From the IMG/VR virus record IMGVR_UViG_3300028392_000267, positions 1-25,723 of that record: a DNA stretch of 25,723 bases; one strand, 5' to 3'. Under the pieces are notes generated by a model. The model was not told the origin of the DNA. It did not search any database and was given only the letters and a program-made list of their open reading frames with translations. Made by a program: the position numbers and the translations under genes. This document shows, one piece after another, positions 1-7,773 of the stretch (positions are counted from its first letter, which is position 1; each line of letters starts with the position of its first letter). The DNA is from a virus.

Positions 1-1935
1 TTATATGGTACGGATAGTTATGTTTACTACGCCACCAAAGCCGCTGAATCGCTTATCTGGTGGGGTCATGCGTGTGAATGTTATTTCTTCAATAACTGCT
101 TGACGTGTTTCGCCAGTAGTTAAATCTTGCCAAGTGAGGATATCTCCACCTTGTTCAACTTCTTCAAGTGCCGTTAACTTGTCAAAGGCTTTGCCGTCGT
201 AGCCAATCATTGAATTGTATCTATCTGTTTCTAGGTCGTAGCAATAAACAGGAAATTGAATAATGCGCTGGCGGGGTGTAGCAATAGTAGCCTTGGCTTG
301 ATAGCCCTTAAAGATTGGCCCCTGGGTATTATCTGTTGCATCACGATAGAGGATGAACTTGTAGGCTACGTACTCTTGTGCTGTTGCAGGAGAAGATGTA
401 GCAACCTCAATAGATGGAACTGTCACATCGTATGAGATGTGGTCATACTCAACGCCGTTCTTATCCACTGTTTCAAGAGTCATAGAACCATAGGTAAAGT
501 CTCCACGACCAAGAAGGCGCTTGAAGTTCTTGGGCTCTAGCGTTCCATAGCGGATGTTACCGCTGGTTAGGTATCCGCTAGGGGCTAAGATTGTTGTAGA
601 CTGTACGGCAATGCCATTGCTACCTGATGTTGTAAATGCGATTTGGTTTGTGTTGCCGATAAAATCAACGCTTGTGGCATAGCCAGTAACACCATCGAGG
701 AATGTATCTGTTGCGTAAGCAAACCTAGTATCAGCAACCTCATTAGCCAAATCAAGTCTGTATAGACCAGCAAAGCCACCAATGCTTCCAGCAATCCAAA
801 CGTATGTATCTCTAAATGCAAAATCAGCACCAGTATTATCTGCTTCAATAATCAATGGGCCATACGTTAAGTCGCCAGTTACATCTGAGATTTTTGCAAC
901 TCGAATACCCTTGTTAGTACCAATCATTAGGTAGCCCAAATAAGATTCAATTTTCTTGATGTACTCACCAATAGGCATTTGCAGAGCAATTACACCTGAT
1001 GTTAGTACTGGCATAGAACCATTAGATGTTAAAGTAAACTTATAAATTGCAGATGTTGTTCCTGCATAACCAGCAGCATAGATGGCCGAGCCACCTTCTG
1101 TGATAGATGTCCAAGTCCAAGAGGAATTAGGGTGTGTATACACTGGGGTTGGAAGTGCAGCGTATACACCAGCAGCAGAAGTAAGTTCATAAATAGAGTT
1201 AGTAATACCAGCAACTAAACGTTGCTTGACCCAAGCAAGTGTAGTGCGACCACCTGTTGGGTAGTACTCAGACCAACCAGTAGATGCAGCATTAAGTGGG
1301 CCTTGATAGATGTGGTCGGAGTCTGCTGCAAACAAACGTGTTCCATCAGTAACTACGCTGCCATCAAGGATATTGCCTAGACCTGTTGGTGCGTAAGTGG
1401 TAACTACTGTACCATCAGCCTGAAAAGATTTCATTGTTGTAGTTCCAGGGATATAACCCACCACTACATCAGTGCTTGTAGACACTCCAGATATCAACTT
1501 ATATACGCCAGTTGTTACACCAGCCATGTTATCTGTATTCTTTAAAAGAGTTACTTGTCCTTCTGTTGCAAATACATCTACGTTTCTGCTGTCTGCAAAA
1601 CGAGTATACTTTGAATCTGCAGCAGCAAAAGAACGGAAGGTTTCATAAAACTTAATGCCTGTGCCAGAATGGAATGATGACTGTGAGCGAACCCACCAAC
1701 CAGTGAGTGATTGTTCACCAGGTTCTGATGAGTTATCAAACTGGTCTTTTTTAAATGGTGCAGTTTGTCGCGTATATGGTCGTGCATCATTGATAGCATA
1801 GAAGAATGGGAGTCCACCTATGGCTACGTCGTAAGACATATCAGTGTTCTGCCAGATTGCTGTAGATGAAACTACACCAACGTCAACTGCGATAGAGCGA
1901 TTGGCTCTACCTTCGGTTATGTCGCGACCAGCCAC
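1..1935 (-). CDS. Large beta-rich tail protein, possible nozzle or tail-hub protein
   Basis: This 644-aa protein starts at GTG (1935-1933), chosen because AAGGAG lies four bases upstream; the stop is the first three bases of the window. It is rich in Thr, Gly, Ser and aromatic residues and poor in Lys. The middle (about residues 130-420) has irregular repeats of short strands, such as AIYAAGYAGTTSAIYKFTL and DTYVWIAGSIGGFAGLYRLD, which look like beta-propeller blades. The C-terminal part contains YDLETDRYNSMIGYDGKAF and a TWQDLTTGETRQA stretch resembling a small beta-barrel. No signal peptide or membrane segment is seen. It is the last gene of the tail-fibre block. Length, beta content and position suggest a tail nozzle (T7 gp12-like role) or minor tail protein. 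That function is inference; the coding call is firm. Confidence 0.6.
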   Translation of the reverse strand: MAGRDITEGRANRSIAVDVGVVSSTAIWQNTDMSYDVAIGGLPFFYAINDARPYTRQTAPFKKDQFDNSSEPGEQSLTGWWVRSQSSFHSGTGIKFYETFRSFAAADSKYTRFADSRNVDVFATEGQVTLLKNTDNMAGVTTGVYKLISGVSTSTDVVVGYIPGTTTMKSFQADGTVVTTYAPTGLGNILDGSVVTDGTRLFAADSDHIYQGPLNAASTGWSEYYPTGGRTTLAWVKQRLVAGITNSIYELTSAAGVYAALPTPVYTHPNSSWTWTSITEGGSAIYAAGYAGTTSAIYKFTLTSNGSMPVLTSGVIALQMPIGEYIKKIESYLGYLMIGTNKGIRVAKISDVTGDLTYGPLIIEADNTGADFAFRDTYVWIAGSIGGFAGLYRLDLANEVADTRFAYATDTFLDGVTGYATSVDFIGNTNQIAFTTSGSNGIAVQSTTILAPSGYLTSGNIRYGTLEPKNFKRLLGRGDFTYGSMTLETVDKNGVEYDHISYDVTVPSIEVATSSPATAQEYVAYKFILYRDATDNTQGPIFKGYQAKATIATPRQRIIQFPVYCYDLETDRYNSMIGYDGKAFDKLTALEEVEQGGDILTWQDLTTGETRQAVIEEITFTRMTPPDKRFSGFGGVVNITIRTI

Positions 1936-1960
1936 GTTACTCCTTAGATAGAAAGATTAA

Positions 1961-2197
1961 TTAGTTTGTAATTGCAGCGATTTCATCGCCAGTCAAACCT
2001 AGTGCTTGCAACTTAGCCTGTGCTGCTAACTTATTATCAGCCTTAGCAGCATCTGCTGCTTCACGCTCTGCACGCTCAATTGCTGCAGCCTGTGCATCTA
2101 CTGCACGCTGTTCAATCTCTTCTGCAGTAAGGTCTACATATGTCTGTGTGCCAGTAGCAAGGTTAACTACTAACTTTTTAGGTGTCTCTTCTGTCAT
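1961..2197 (-). CDS. Small Ala/Glu-rich helical protein of a marine-phage type
   Basis: A 78-aa protein starting at ATG 2197 behind AGGAGAAT. The N-terminal 20 residues (KKLVVNLATGTQTYVDLT) look like a beta hairpin. They are followed by a long Ala/Glu/Arg helix (about residues 23-62) with coiled-coil character and a short C-terminal motif, LQALGLTGDEIAAITN. This layout of a short strand segment, TAEEIEQR, an alanine-rich helix and LGLT.(D/E)EI resembles small proteins I recall near tail-fibre genes of cyanophages and other marine phages. Their function is not known to me. It sits two bases downstream of the 102-aa gene and upstream of the 644-aa tail gene, so a role as a tail accessory or fibre chaperone is possible but unproven. 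Confidence 0.6.
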   Translation of the reverse strand: MTEETPKKLVVNLATGTQTYVDLTAEEIEQRAVDAQAAAIERAEREAADAAKADNKLAAQAKLQALGLTGDEIAAITN

Positions 2198-2198
2198 T

Positions 2199-2507
2199 TT
2201 ATTCTCCTATGATAATTACGTGTGAAGCATCTGGACAAGACCAAGTGCAGGTTTCTTCATCAAAGTTAACTGCAAGTGGGTGACAATCAGGGCGTGGTGC
2301 AATAAACGCATCACGTGCTGAGTCATATGTATATCCAATACCTGCATAGTTCTTGCGGATATTTCCGTTGTAACTTGTCTGTACCCAAGTACCACCGAGT
2401 CCTAACTCGTTAGCCAAGAAGTCCTGACCGCGATGTTCTTGTTCATCAGGTACTACAAGTACGCGTGTAACAATGTTGTTTTCGTCAATCTCTGCAAAGT
2501 GTGCCAT
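2199..2507 (-). CDS. Conserved phage protein of the MAHFAEIDENNIV type
   Basis: A 102-aa protein starting at ATG 2507 behind a strong site (AAGGAG). I recognise the sequence pattern: the start MAHFAEIDENNIVTRVLVV, the central GGTWVQTSYNGNIRKNYAG with GIGYTYD, and the end CTWSCPDA are typical of a small protein found widely in cyanophages and other aquatic phages among tail and structural genes. Cysteines in the last third (PDCHPL, ETCTWSCP) may form disulfides or bind metal. No enzymatic motif is visible and I know of no established function. It lies between the second glycine-rich adhesin and the 78-aa gene, which points to a tail-fibre accessory role (inference). The family recognition is from memory rather than a search. 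Confidence 0.72.
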   Translation of the reverse strand: MAHFAEIDENNIVTRVLVVPDEQEHRGQDFLANELGLGGTWVQTSYNGNIRKNYAGIGYTYDSARDAFIAPRPDCHPLAVNFDEETCTWSCPDASHVIIIGE

Positions 2508-2517
2508 TTATTTCTCC

Positions 2518-3861
2518 TTATGCAATCGTGTATCTAATAATAACAATGCCTGAACCACCAGCACCACCACTATATCCAGTGCCAGCGTTCCATCCACCAC
2601 CACCTCCACCTGAGCCAGTGTTAATAGTTGCTGCTCCACCATTTGCATTGGTCGCACCACCAGCGCCTGCACCGCCTGCTCCTGCACCGCCAGCGGATTC
2701 TGCTGGAGATGCACTGGCACCACCACCGCCACCACCAGCGTAATAATTACTTACACCAGTATTGGTTGCTGTTGCCCAAGATGAATATGTATTTAATCCC
2801 GCTCCACCAGTTCCGCTTGCGCTACCTGAACCAGTTCCTCCTACAGCGCCAGAGCCTCCTCCACCACCACCAAAACCTGACCCAGAAGATGAGCCTCCTG
2901 CAAAACCTTGCCCTGATGTTGCAGTACCGCCTGCACTTCCTGAAGAACCTCCACCACCTGAACCACCATTAGACCCAAGGGTTGAACCATAACCACCACC
3001 ACCGCCACCACCAACTGCTGCAGTTAATGAACCAATTTGTGAATTTGTTCCATTTGAACCAAGTGATGTAACTCCAGATGAGTTAATTCCTCCTGCACCA
3101 CCAGCGCCTACTGTGATTGTATAAGAAGATGTTATTAAAGAATTAGATGTTGAGTAATAAAGTCCACCTGCACCACCACCACCTGTATAAGCATAACCAC
3201 CACCACCGCCACCACCAGCAATGACAAGAGCATCACAAGCCAAAGTTGTTGCAGGTGTAAATGTTCCTGAAGTAAGGAACGTGTGATACCAGTAAGTACC
3301 ATCAGTAGTGATGTTTCCACCGCTAGCCTTTGGAGCGATAGCAGGTGTAGTGCCTACTGCTGCTAGGGCGTAGAGTGAGAAGGTGCTGTACTGGGCTAGG
3401 CTTGCTGATGCAGAATAATCTTGAAATGTAATAGAAGTGATTGCCGCACTTGATGACCACAATCCAGCCTCTAACATAGCATAAGCGGTTGTTGCGTTGT
3501 TCTCCATAACATTATCTATCGAAACAGATTTGTTGTTAGAAGATGTGTAATTTGGAACATATAGTTCAAAATTGCTAAATGTATTTGCTGTGGCATTTGC
3601 CGCATCTGTATCACCATAAATTGTTGTGTCGGTAAATGATGATGCCGATGCTCCGTTGCCTTGAATAAATCGTGCAGATTGATTAGTACCTACACCGTTA
3701 AATCTAACAGCCAAACCTGTAGATGTTGAGGCATTTGTGAATCTTGCCGATGCAACAACCTTCAAATCGGTATAGCCCGATTGTGGAATGTTGCTGAATG
3801 TGACAGATGCCGCTGATGCGTTAAGTTCGATGCGTTCTAAGAGTACATAATTCTGTGCCAT
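2518..3861 (-). CDS. Glycine-rich tail adhesin, second copy
   Basis: A 447-aa protein starting at ATG 3861, five bases after the upstream stop, with CAGGGG upstream. Residues 1-170 are a beta-rich domain (ITF-type strands, a FSNIP turn, ending STFSLYAL). Residues 181-215 are a linker with the pattern WYHTFLTSGTFTPATTLACD. From about 216 to 440 the chain is dominated by glycine runs broken by Ser, Ala, Thr and Tyr, and it closes with GGSGIVIIRYTIA. Glycine-rich C-terminal domains of this kind, packed as polyglycine II helices, form receptor-binding tips in phages such as Salmonella phage S16 (gp38). Host-surface binding is therefore the likely role. It is a paralogue of the gene just upstream (3866-5251), with all three parts at matching residue positions. 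The glycine tract cannot be compared reliably by eye, so specificity is unknown. Confidence 0.75.
   Translation of the reverse strand: MAQNYVLLERIELNASAASVTFSNIPQSGYTDLKVVASARFTNASTSTGLAVRFNGVGTNQSARFIQGNGASASSFTDTTIYGDTDAANATANTFSNFELYVPNYTSSNNKSVSIDNVMENNATTAYAMLEAGLWSSSAAITSITFQDYSASASLAQYSTFSLYALAAVGTTPAIAPKASGGNITTDGTYWYHTFLTSGTFTPATTLACDALVIAGGGGGGGYAYTGGGGAGGLYYSTSNSLITSSYTITVGAGGAGGINSSGVTSLGSNGTNSQIGSLTAAVGGGGGGGYGSTLGSNGGSGGGGSSGSAGGTATSGQGFAGGSSSGSGFGGGGGGSGAVGGTGSGSASGTGGAGLNTYSSWATATNTGVSNYYAGGGGGGASASPAESAGGAGAGGAGAGGATNANGGAATINTGSGGGGGGWNAGTGYSGGAGGSGIVIIRYTIA
2542..3219 (-). repeat. Low-complexity glycine-codon tract in adhesin copy 2
   Basis: On the plus strand this stretch is built of degenerate CCA/ACC/GCC triplets, read as Gly codons on the minus strand. 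Runs such as ccaccaccgccaccacca recur several times here and in the matching tract at 3887-4609. It encodes residues of about 215-440 of the 447-aa adhesin. Repeats shared with the upstream paralogue could allow recombination or slippage. Confidence 0.65.
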
Positions 3862-3865
3862 TTAA

Positions 3866-5251
3866 TTACCCCTGATATCTAATGATAACAATACCTGAAC
3901 CACCATTACCGCCAGCCTTGTTGTCTGTTCCTGAAGTTGCTGGACCACCACCGCCTCCGCCTCCGCCTGTGTTGGCAGTTGCGTTGTTACCTGCAGTTGA
4001 CACTGTTCCTGATGCAGCAGTTGAGCCTGCTCCACCACCAGCAGATGCTGTTCCACCTGTTGCTCCGCTTCGCAGACCACCACCACCACCGCCAGCAATC
4101 TTGCCGCTTACGCCAGAACTTGTAGTAGATAACCAACCGCTAAAGTCAATAGAGTTATATGTGCTTGCACCAGCACCACCATTACCACCAGTAGTGTCTG
4201 TTCCATCTGTGGCTGCGCCTCCAGCGCCACCACCACCACCGCCTGCAACTCTGTTAGCACCACCTAAGAATCCTGCACTACCCGCGTAACCTTCAACTGG
4301 TGAGTAAGAGCCAGCATTACCAGCACCGCCTGCAGAGCCTGCTCCACCACCAGAACCTGAACCACCTGATGCGCCAGCATTGAATCCACTGGTATATCCG
4401 CCACCAGTAACGCTTGTAGAATTAAAACTTGAATTTACCCCAGCAGTTCCTGCGCTTCCAGAAGAAGTCATTGCAGAACCACCTGCGCCCACAGTTGCTG
4501 TAAGAGCAGAAGAAATAGTTTGATTTGTGAATGCTCTAAGTCCACCCGCACCACCACCTGTGCCAGCATAGTTTTGTGCTAGACCTGCTCCACCGCCACC
4601 GCCACCTGCAACTATTAGATAGTCACAAGTTACTGGGACAGATGGAGTAAATGTTCCCGTTGATGTAAAGGTATGGTAAACATAACCAAAAGCATCGTAA
4701 CTAATAGTTCCACCAGTTGCCTTGGCTGTTCCAGGTACTGTCTGTGCCGTGATGCCATACAACGAAAATGTGGAGCCTGCAATATAATTATAAGATGGAC
4801 AAGTTAAAGTAATAGAAGTAATTGCTTGGGTGGCTGAACCAGTTGAGCCACGCCATAATCCTACTGTTGCTTGTGCAAAATAATCTGCGGCATTTGAGCG
4901 TGAAATTATAGTTTTATATGTTGTTGTATTTGCATAATTTTGAACTTGTATAATTGAATTTGTGGTATTTCCGCTTGTTGCGGTTGCAGAAGAACCATTG
5001 TAAATACGATTATCTGAAGAACCTCTACTGCTAGACGCAGCAGTTCCATTACCTAAAAGATAAGTCCAAGAATAATCAGAACCCGTATCACCATTAAAAG
5101 TTATATTTGTAGATTGATTTCCAGTAGCCGTATTAAAATTAGCAACAATAATTAAATCAGTATAAGTAGCAGGAATACTACTAAAAGTAATTGACGGTGT
5201 AGCGGTTCCGACTGTGACTTTATCTAGCGCAACATAAGTATTAGTAGCCAT
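3866..5251 (-). CDS. Glycine-rich tail adhesin, first copy
   Basis: A 461-aa protein starting at ATG 5251 behind GGGGTGA, two bases after the upstream stop. Residues 1-168 form a beta-rich domain (PSITFSSIPATYTDLIIVAN near residues 19-38, ending STFSLYGIT). The linker VYHTFTSTGTFTPSVPVTCD occupies residues 191-210, and the glycine-rich domain begins DYLIVAGGGGGG at about 210 and runs to residue 455. It ends GGSGIVIIRYQG. The N-terminal domain is shared with the 182-aa and 447-aa neighbours. The family context (glycine-rich phage tip adhesins) suggests receptor recognition, with the N-terminal domain probably docking to the fibre or tail. Having two complete adhesins side by side is notable. 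Which one acts, or whether both do, cannot be told from the sequence. Confidence 0.75.
   Translation of the reverse strand: MATNTYVALDKVTVGTATPSITFSSIPATYTDLIIVANFNTATGNQSTNITFNGDTGSDYSWTYLLGNGTAASSSRGSSDNRIYNGSSATATSGNTTNSIIQVQNYANTTTYKTIISRSNAADYFAQATVGLWRGSTGSATQAITSITLTCPSYNYIAGSTFSLYGITAQTVPGTAKATGGTISYDAFGYVYHTFTSTGTFTPSVPVTCDYLIVAGGGGGGAGLAQNYAGTGGGAGGLRAFTNQTISSALTATVGAGGSAMTSSGSAGTAGVNSSFNSTSVTGGGYTSGFNAGASGGSGSGGGAGSAGGAGNAGSYSPVEGYAGSAGFLGGANRVAGGGGGGAGGAATDGTDTTGGNGGAGASTYNSIDFSGWLSTTSSGVSGKIAGGGGGGLRSGATGGTASAGGGAGSTAASGTVSTAGNNATANTGGGGGGGGPATSGTDNKAGGNGGSGIVIIRYQG
3887..4609 (-). repeat. Low-complexity glycine-codon tract in adhesin copy 1
   Basis: This stretch has the same composition as the tract at 2542-3219: clustered CCA/CCG/GCC triplets on the plus strand, encoding the glycine-rich domain (about residues 215-455) of the 461-aa adhesin. 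The repeats are irregular in length and spacing, so this is coding low complexity and not a CRISPR or satellite array. Confidence 0.65.
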
Positions 5252-5252
5252 A

Positions 5253-5801
5253 TTATTTCACCCCGTATAGTGCAAAAGAAGTATAAGTATTAAAATTAGT
5301 GCTTCCTGTATTTGTAAATTCAATAGATGTAATTGCACTGGTATTAAGCCATAACCCTGATGTTAAACTTGAATAACCAGAACCATTTTGGTCAATGCCA
5401 AATGCTGAACGTACAGTTTTGTATTTATTAGTACTTGCATAATCTAAAATATCCATAACGAATACCCCTGGGTTTGCGGTTCCACCAGTATAGGCAATAT
5501 TATTGCCAGTAATTCCTGTTGCTTGTTCTGCATAAGCAGAAGTTCCTCCACCTTCTAGCAAATGGCGGGTATAATTTGCACCAGAATCTCCATTATAACG
5601 AACTCGAATTGCGTTAATTGCAGTTGGTGTTAATGTAAAACCACGAATCTGTAAATGTTTATATCCACTAGGAATACCAGCAAAAGTAATTGTTGATGTT
5701 GCAGAAGATAGCGTTACAGCAGCCAAAGAATCATAAGCACCAAAAGGTCCATCATAGAGATGCCCACTTATCTGTGAAGCCATAATTCCTAAGTTTGTCA
5801 T
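5253..5801 (-). CDS. Short tail protein carrying only the adhesin N-terminal domain
   Basis: A 182-aa protein. I chose ATG 5801 because it overlaps the upstream stop (TAATG), has GGAG ten bases upstream, and gives the start MTNLGIMASQISGHLYDG, which resembles the start of many phage fibre-associated proteins. A TTG nine codons earlier and an ATG at 5783 are alternatives. Residues from about 25 to the end match the N-terminal domain of the two glycine-rich adhesins: strand TITFAGIPSGY, an RYNGDSG turn, an ITSIEF strand and the end SFALYGVK. It lacks the glycine-rich part entirely. It may be a capping or attachment subunit, a truncated paralogue, or the ancestral single-domain form. There is no frameshift evidence downstream, since the next gene has its own start and ribosome site. 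Confidence 0.68.
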   Translation of the reverse strand: MTNLGIMASQISGHLYDGPFGAYDSLAAVTLSSATSTITFAGIPSGYKHLQIRGFTLTPTAINAIRVRYNGDSGANYTRHLLEGGGTSAYAEQATGITGNNIAYTGGTANPGVFVMDILDYASTNKYKTVRSAFGIDQNGSGYSSLTSGLWLNTSAITSIEFTNTGSTNFNTYTSFALYGVK

Positions 5802-7765
5802 TAAGCAAGGTCTCCAAAAATAATCCAAGAGTTGGCTGCAATTTTCTTACAGGTTGCACCAGAGTTGGCTACACGCAACTTAGGAGTTGCGCTGGTAGCA
5901 CCAGTCGAAATAACGGTTGTAGTTCCAGGAGTTACTGCACCAATGGTTGGTTGACCAGCACCAGTAATCCAGAAGACTGTAAACTCTGTACCAATTGCAA
6001 AGTTAAATGTAGCATCAGTAGGGATGTTGAACTGTACGCTTGCAGCGTTATTCATTGAGAACATATTGCCTTCATCACCAGATGCAAATGTGTATGCAGC
6101 GGTTTTGGCTGTGTATGTACAACCAATCTTAGGTGCTGTAATAACTGCACCTGTTGGGATTGTGACTGTACCTGTAAATGTAGGTGAGGCTAGTGGAGCC
6201 TTAGTTGCATCACTTGGCACAGCAGTAGCGTTAGTTAAGTTAATAGCAGACGGTGTGCCAAGGTTAGGTGTCACCAGCGTAGGGCTAGTAGCAAAGACTA
6301 ATGAACCTGAGCCAGTCTCATCAGAGATTACGCCAGCAAGTTCTGCAGATGTTGTAGCAGCAAGAGTAGATAACTTATCTGTTGTTACTACTAAAGTTTT
6401 AGTTGACGGAATAGATGTTCCATTGATAGATGTAGCAGTAGCCACACCAAGCACAGGGGTAACAAGGGTTGGGCTTGTATCTACTACAAACTTAGTTCCA
6501 GTACCTGTCTGAGAGGCTATAGTGGTTGCTGAGCCAACAGATGTGATAGGACCAGTAAGGTTGCTAGGAGCAATTGTTACACCGTCTACATAGCCCTTAG
6601 TGGCTGCATCTGTAGATGCTGTAGGGGTTCCCATACCAGTAATCTTGTTAGTGCCCATTGCAAGAGCACCGCTCATTGTTGAACCAGTTTTAAGGACTAC
6701 AGTATCTGAGAAATTTGCTGTGTTATTAAGAGCAGTTGCAATCTCAGCAAGAGTATCAAGTGTTGTGGGTGCGCCATTAACAAGGTTAGAAATTGCTGTA
6801 CCAACATATGCTGTAGTTGCAACTTGAGTAGTACTAGTACCAGCAGTAGCAGTTGGAGCAGTAGGTGTACCAGTAAGGGCTGGGCTAGCCAAAGGTGCAT
6901 ATGTGCTTGATGCTGTGGCTGTAGCCAATTTAGAATCAATTTGAGTCTGGATAGCGGAAGTAACTCCATCAAGGTATCCAAGTTCTGTAGCAGACACTGT
7001 TGACGATGGAGCAATTTTTGTCCAAGCAATTGCTGCAGCGGTGTTAATGTCACCATCTACAATTGTATCGTTGGCAATATCAGATGATGTAATAGTACCA
7101 GTCAAAGCCAATTTACTATAAGCAATGGCTGCAGATGCGGATATATCTCCATTAACTATAGTACCATCTGTAATCATAGCACTAGTAATAGAACTTGTTG
7201 CTCCAGTTAAAACAACTGATGTTCCGCCTTGTTGCAATGTGGTAGGATTGACTATACCACCTGTTATTGTAGCAGTACTAGTAACGGTGCCACTCAAAGT
7301 GGCGTTGTTAACTGTAGGAGTAGTCAGAGTTTTAAGAGTTAATGTTTGCGCTTTATCAGTAGCAACAATGTCACCTTCACCTGATGCAATACCGTGAAGC
7401 GTATGAACACTAGTTCCATCGTTGTAAGCAGTAGTAGCCTCAATGTGAAGGTTAGATTCACGAAGGTCACGACCAATAATCATATGTCGAATTACTGCAC
7501 CAGCAGAATGGTCTTGTGCTGCAGCACCAGCCATGTCAACGTCACGGGTTACTGTTAGATTGTTACCACTAACAACCGTAATATCTACAATTTCTTCAAG
7601 GGCTGTATCTGGGTCAATAACAACCGTAAAGGTTTGACCAGTGCTAACAGTTGCACCACCAAGCAATGTAGTTGCATTAGCAACTGGAATAATAGTTGCA
7701 CCAGAAGTTACCGCTGATGTCAAGGTTGTTTGCTGGGAACGTGAGGAGTATTTACGAGTTGTCAT
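5801..7765 (-). CDS. Repeat-built tail fibre protein
   Basis: A 654-aa protein starting at ATG 7765 behind AGGT. Residues about 12-94 are a compact beta domain (ATIIPVANATTLL, EEIVDITVVSGNNLTVTRD, QDHSAGAVIRH), probably the virion attachment end. Residues 150-560 are fibre repeats. Two ~30-residue copies (about 193-222 and 226-255) carry ITDGTIVNGDIS / IANDTIVDGDIN and AAIAYSKL / AAIAWTKI. Then come ELGYLDGVTSAIQTQIDSKL, a STDAATKGYVDG motif, and two copies of a TSPTLVTP.LG.....N motif. Residues 560-654 form a different globular end (YTFASGDEGNMFSMN, ending NSWIIFGDLA). These are standard motifs of trimeric phage fibres. Host contact may be made by the C-terminal domain or through the downstream adhesins. 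Confidence 0.85.
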   Translation of the reverse strand: MTTRKYSSRSQQTTLTSAVTSGATIIPVANATTLLGGATVSTGQTFTVVIDPDTALEEIVDITVVSGNNLTVTRDVDMAGAAAQDHSAGAVIRHMIIGRDLRESNLHIEATTAYNDGTSVHTLHGIASGEGDIVATDKAQTLTLKTLTTPTVNNATLSGTVTSTATITGGIVNPTTLQQGGTSVVLTGATSSITSAMITDGTIVNGDISASAAIAYSKLALTGTITSSDIANDTIVDGDINTAAAIAWTKIAPSSTVSATELGYLDGVTSAIQTQIDSKLATATASSTYAPLASPALTGTPTAPTATAGTSTTQVATTAYVGTAISNLVNGAPTTLDTLAEIATALNNTANFSDTVVLKTGSTMSGALAMGTNKITGMGTPTASTDAATKGYVDGVTIAPSNLTGPITSVGSATTIASQTGTGTKFVVDTSPTLVTPVLGVATATSINGTSIPSTKTLVVTTDKLSTLAATTSAELAGVISDETGSGSLVFATSPTLVTPNLGTPSAINLTNATAVPSDATKAPLASPTFTGTVTIPTGAVITAPKIGCTYTAKTAAYTFASGDEGNMFSMNNAASVQFNIPTDATFNFAIGTEFTVFWITGAGQPTIGAVTPGTTTVISTGATSATPKLRVANSGATCKKIAANSWIIFGDLA

Positions 7766-7773
7766 CTATGTAC

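Noticed and set aside
3882-4289. A proline-rich plus-strand frame
   Set aside because: It is the complement of glycine codons (CCN versus GGN) of the adhesin tract; similar frames at 2501-2743 and 2762-2992 are explained the same way.
2542-4609. CRISPR-like or satellite repeats
   Set aside because: The repeats are in-frame degenerate glycine codons with irregular spacing and no unique spacers, so this is protein low complexity.
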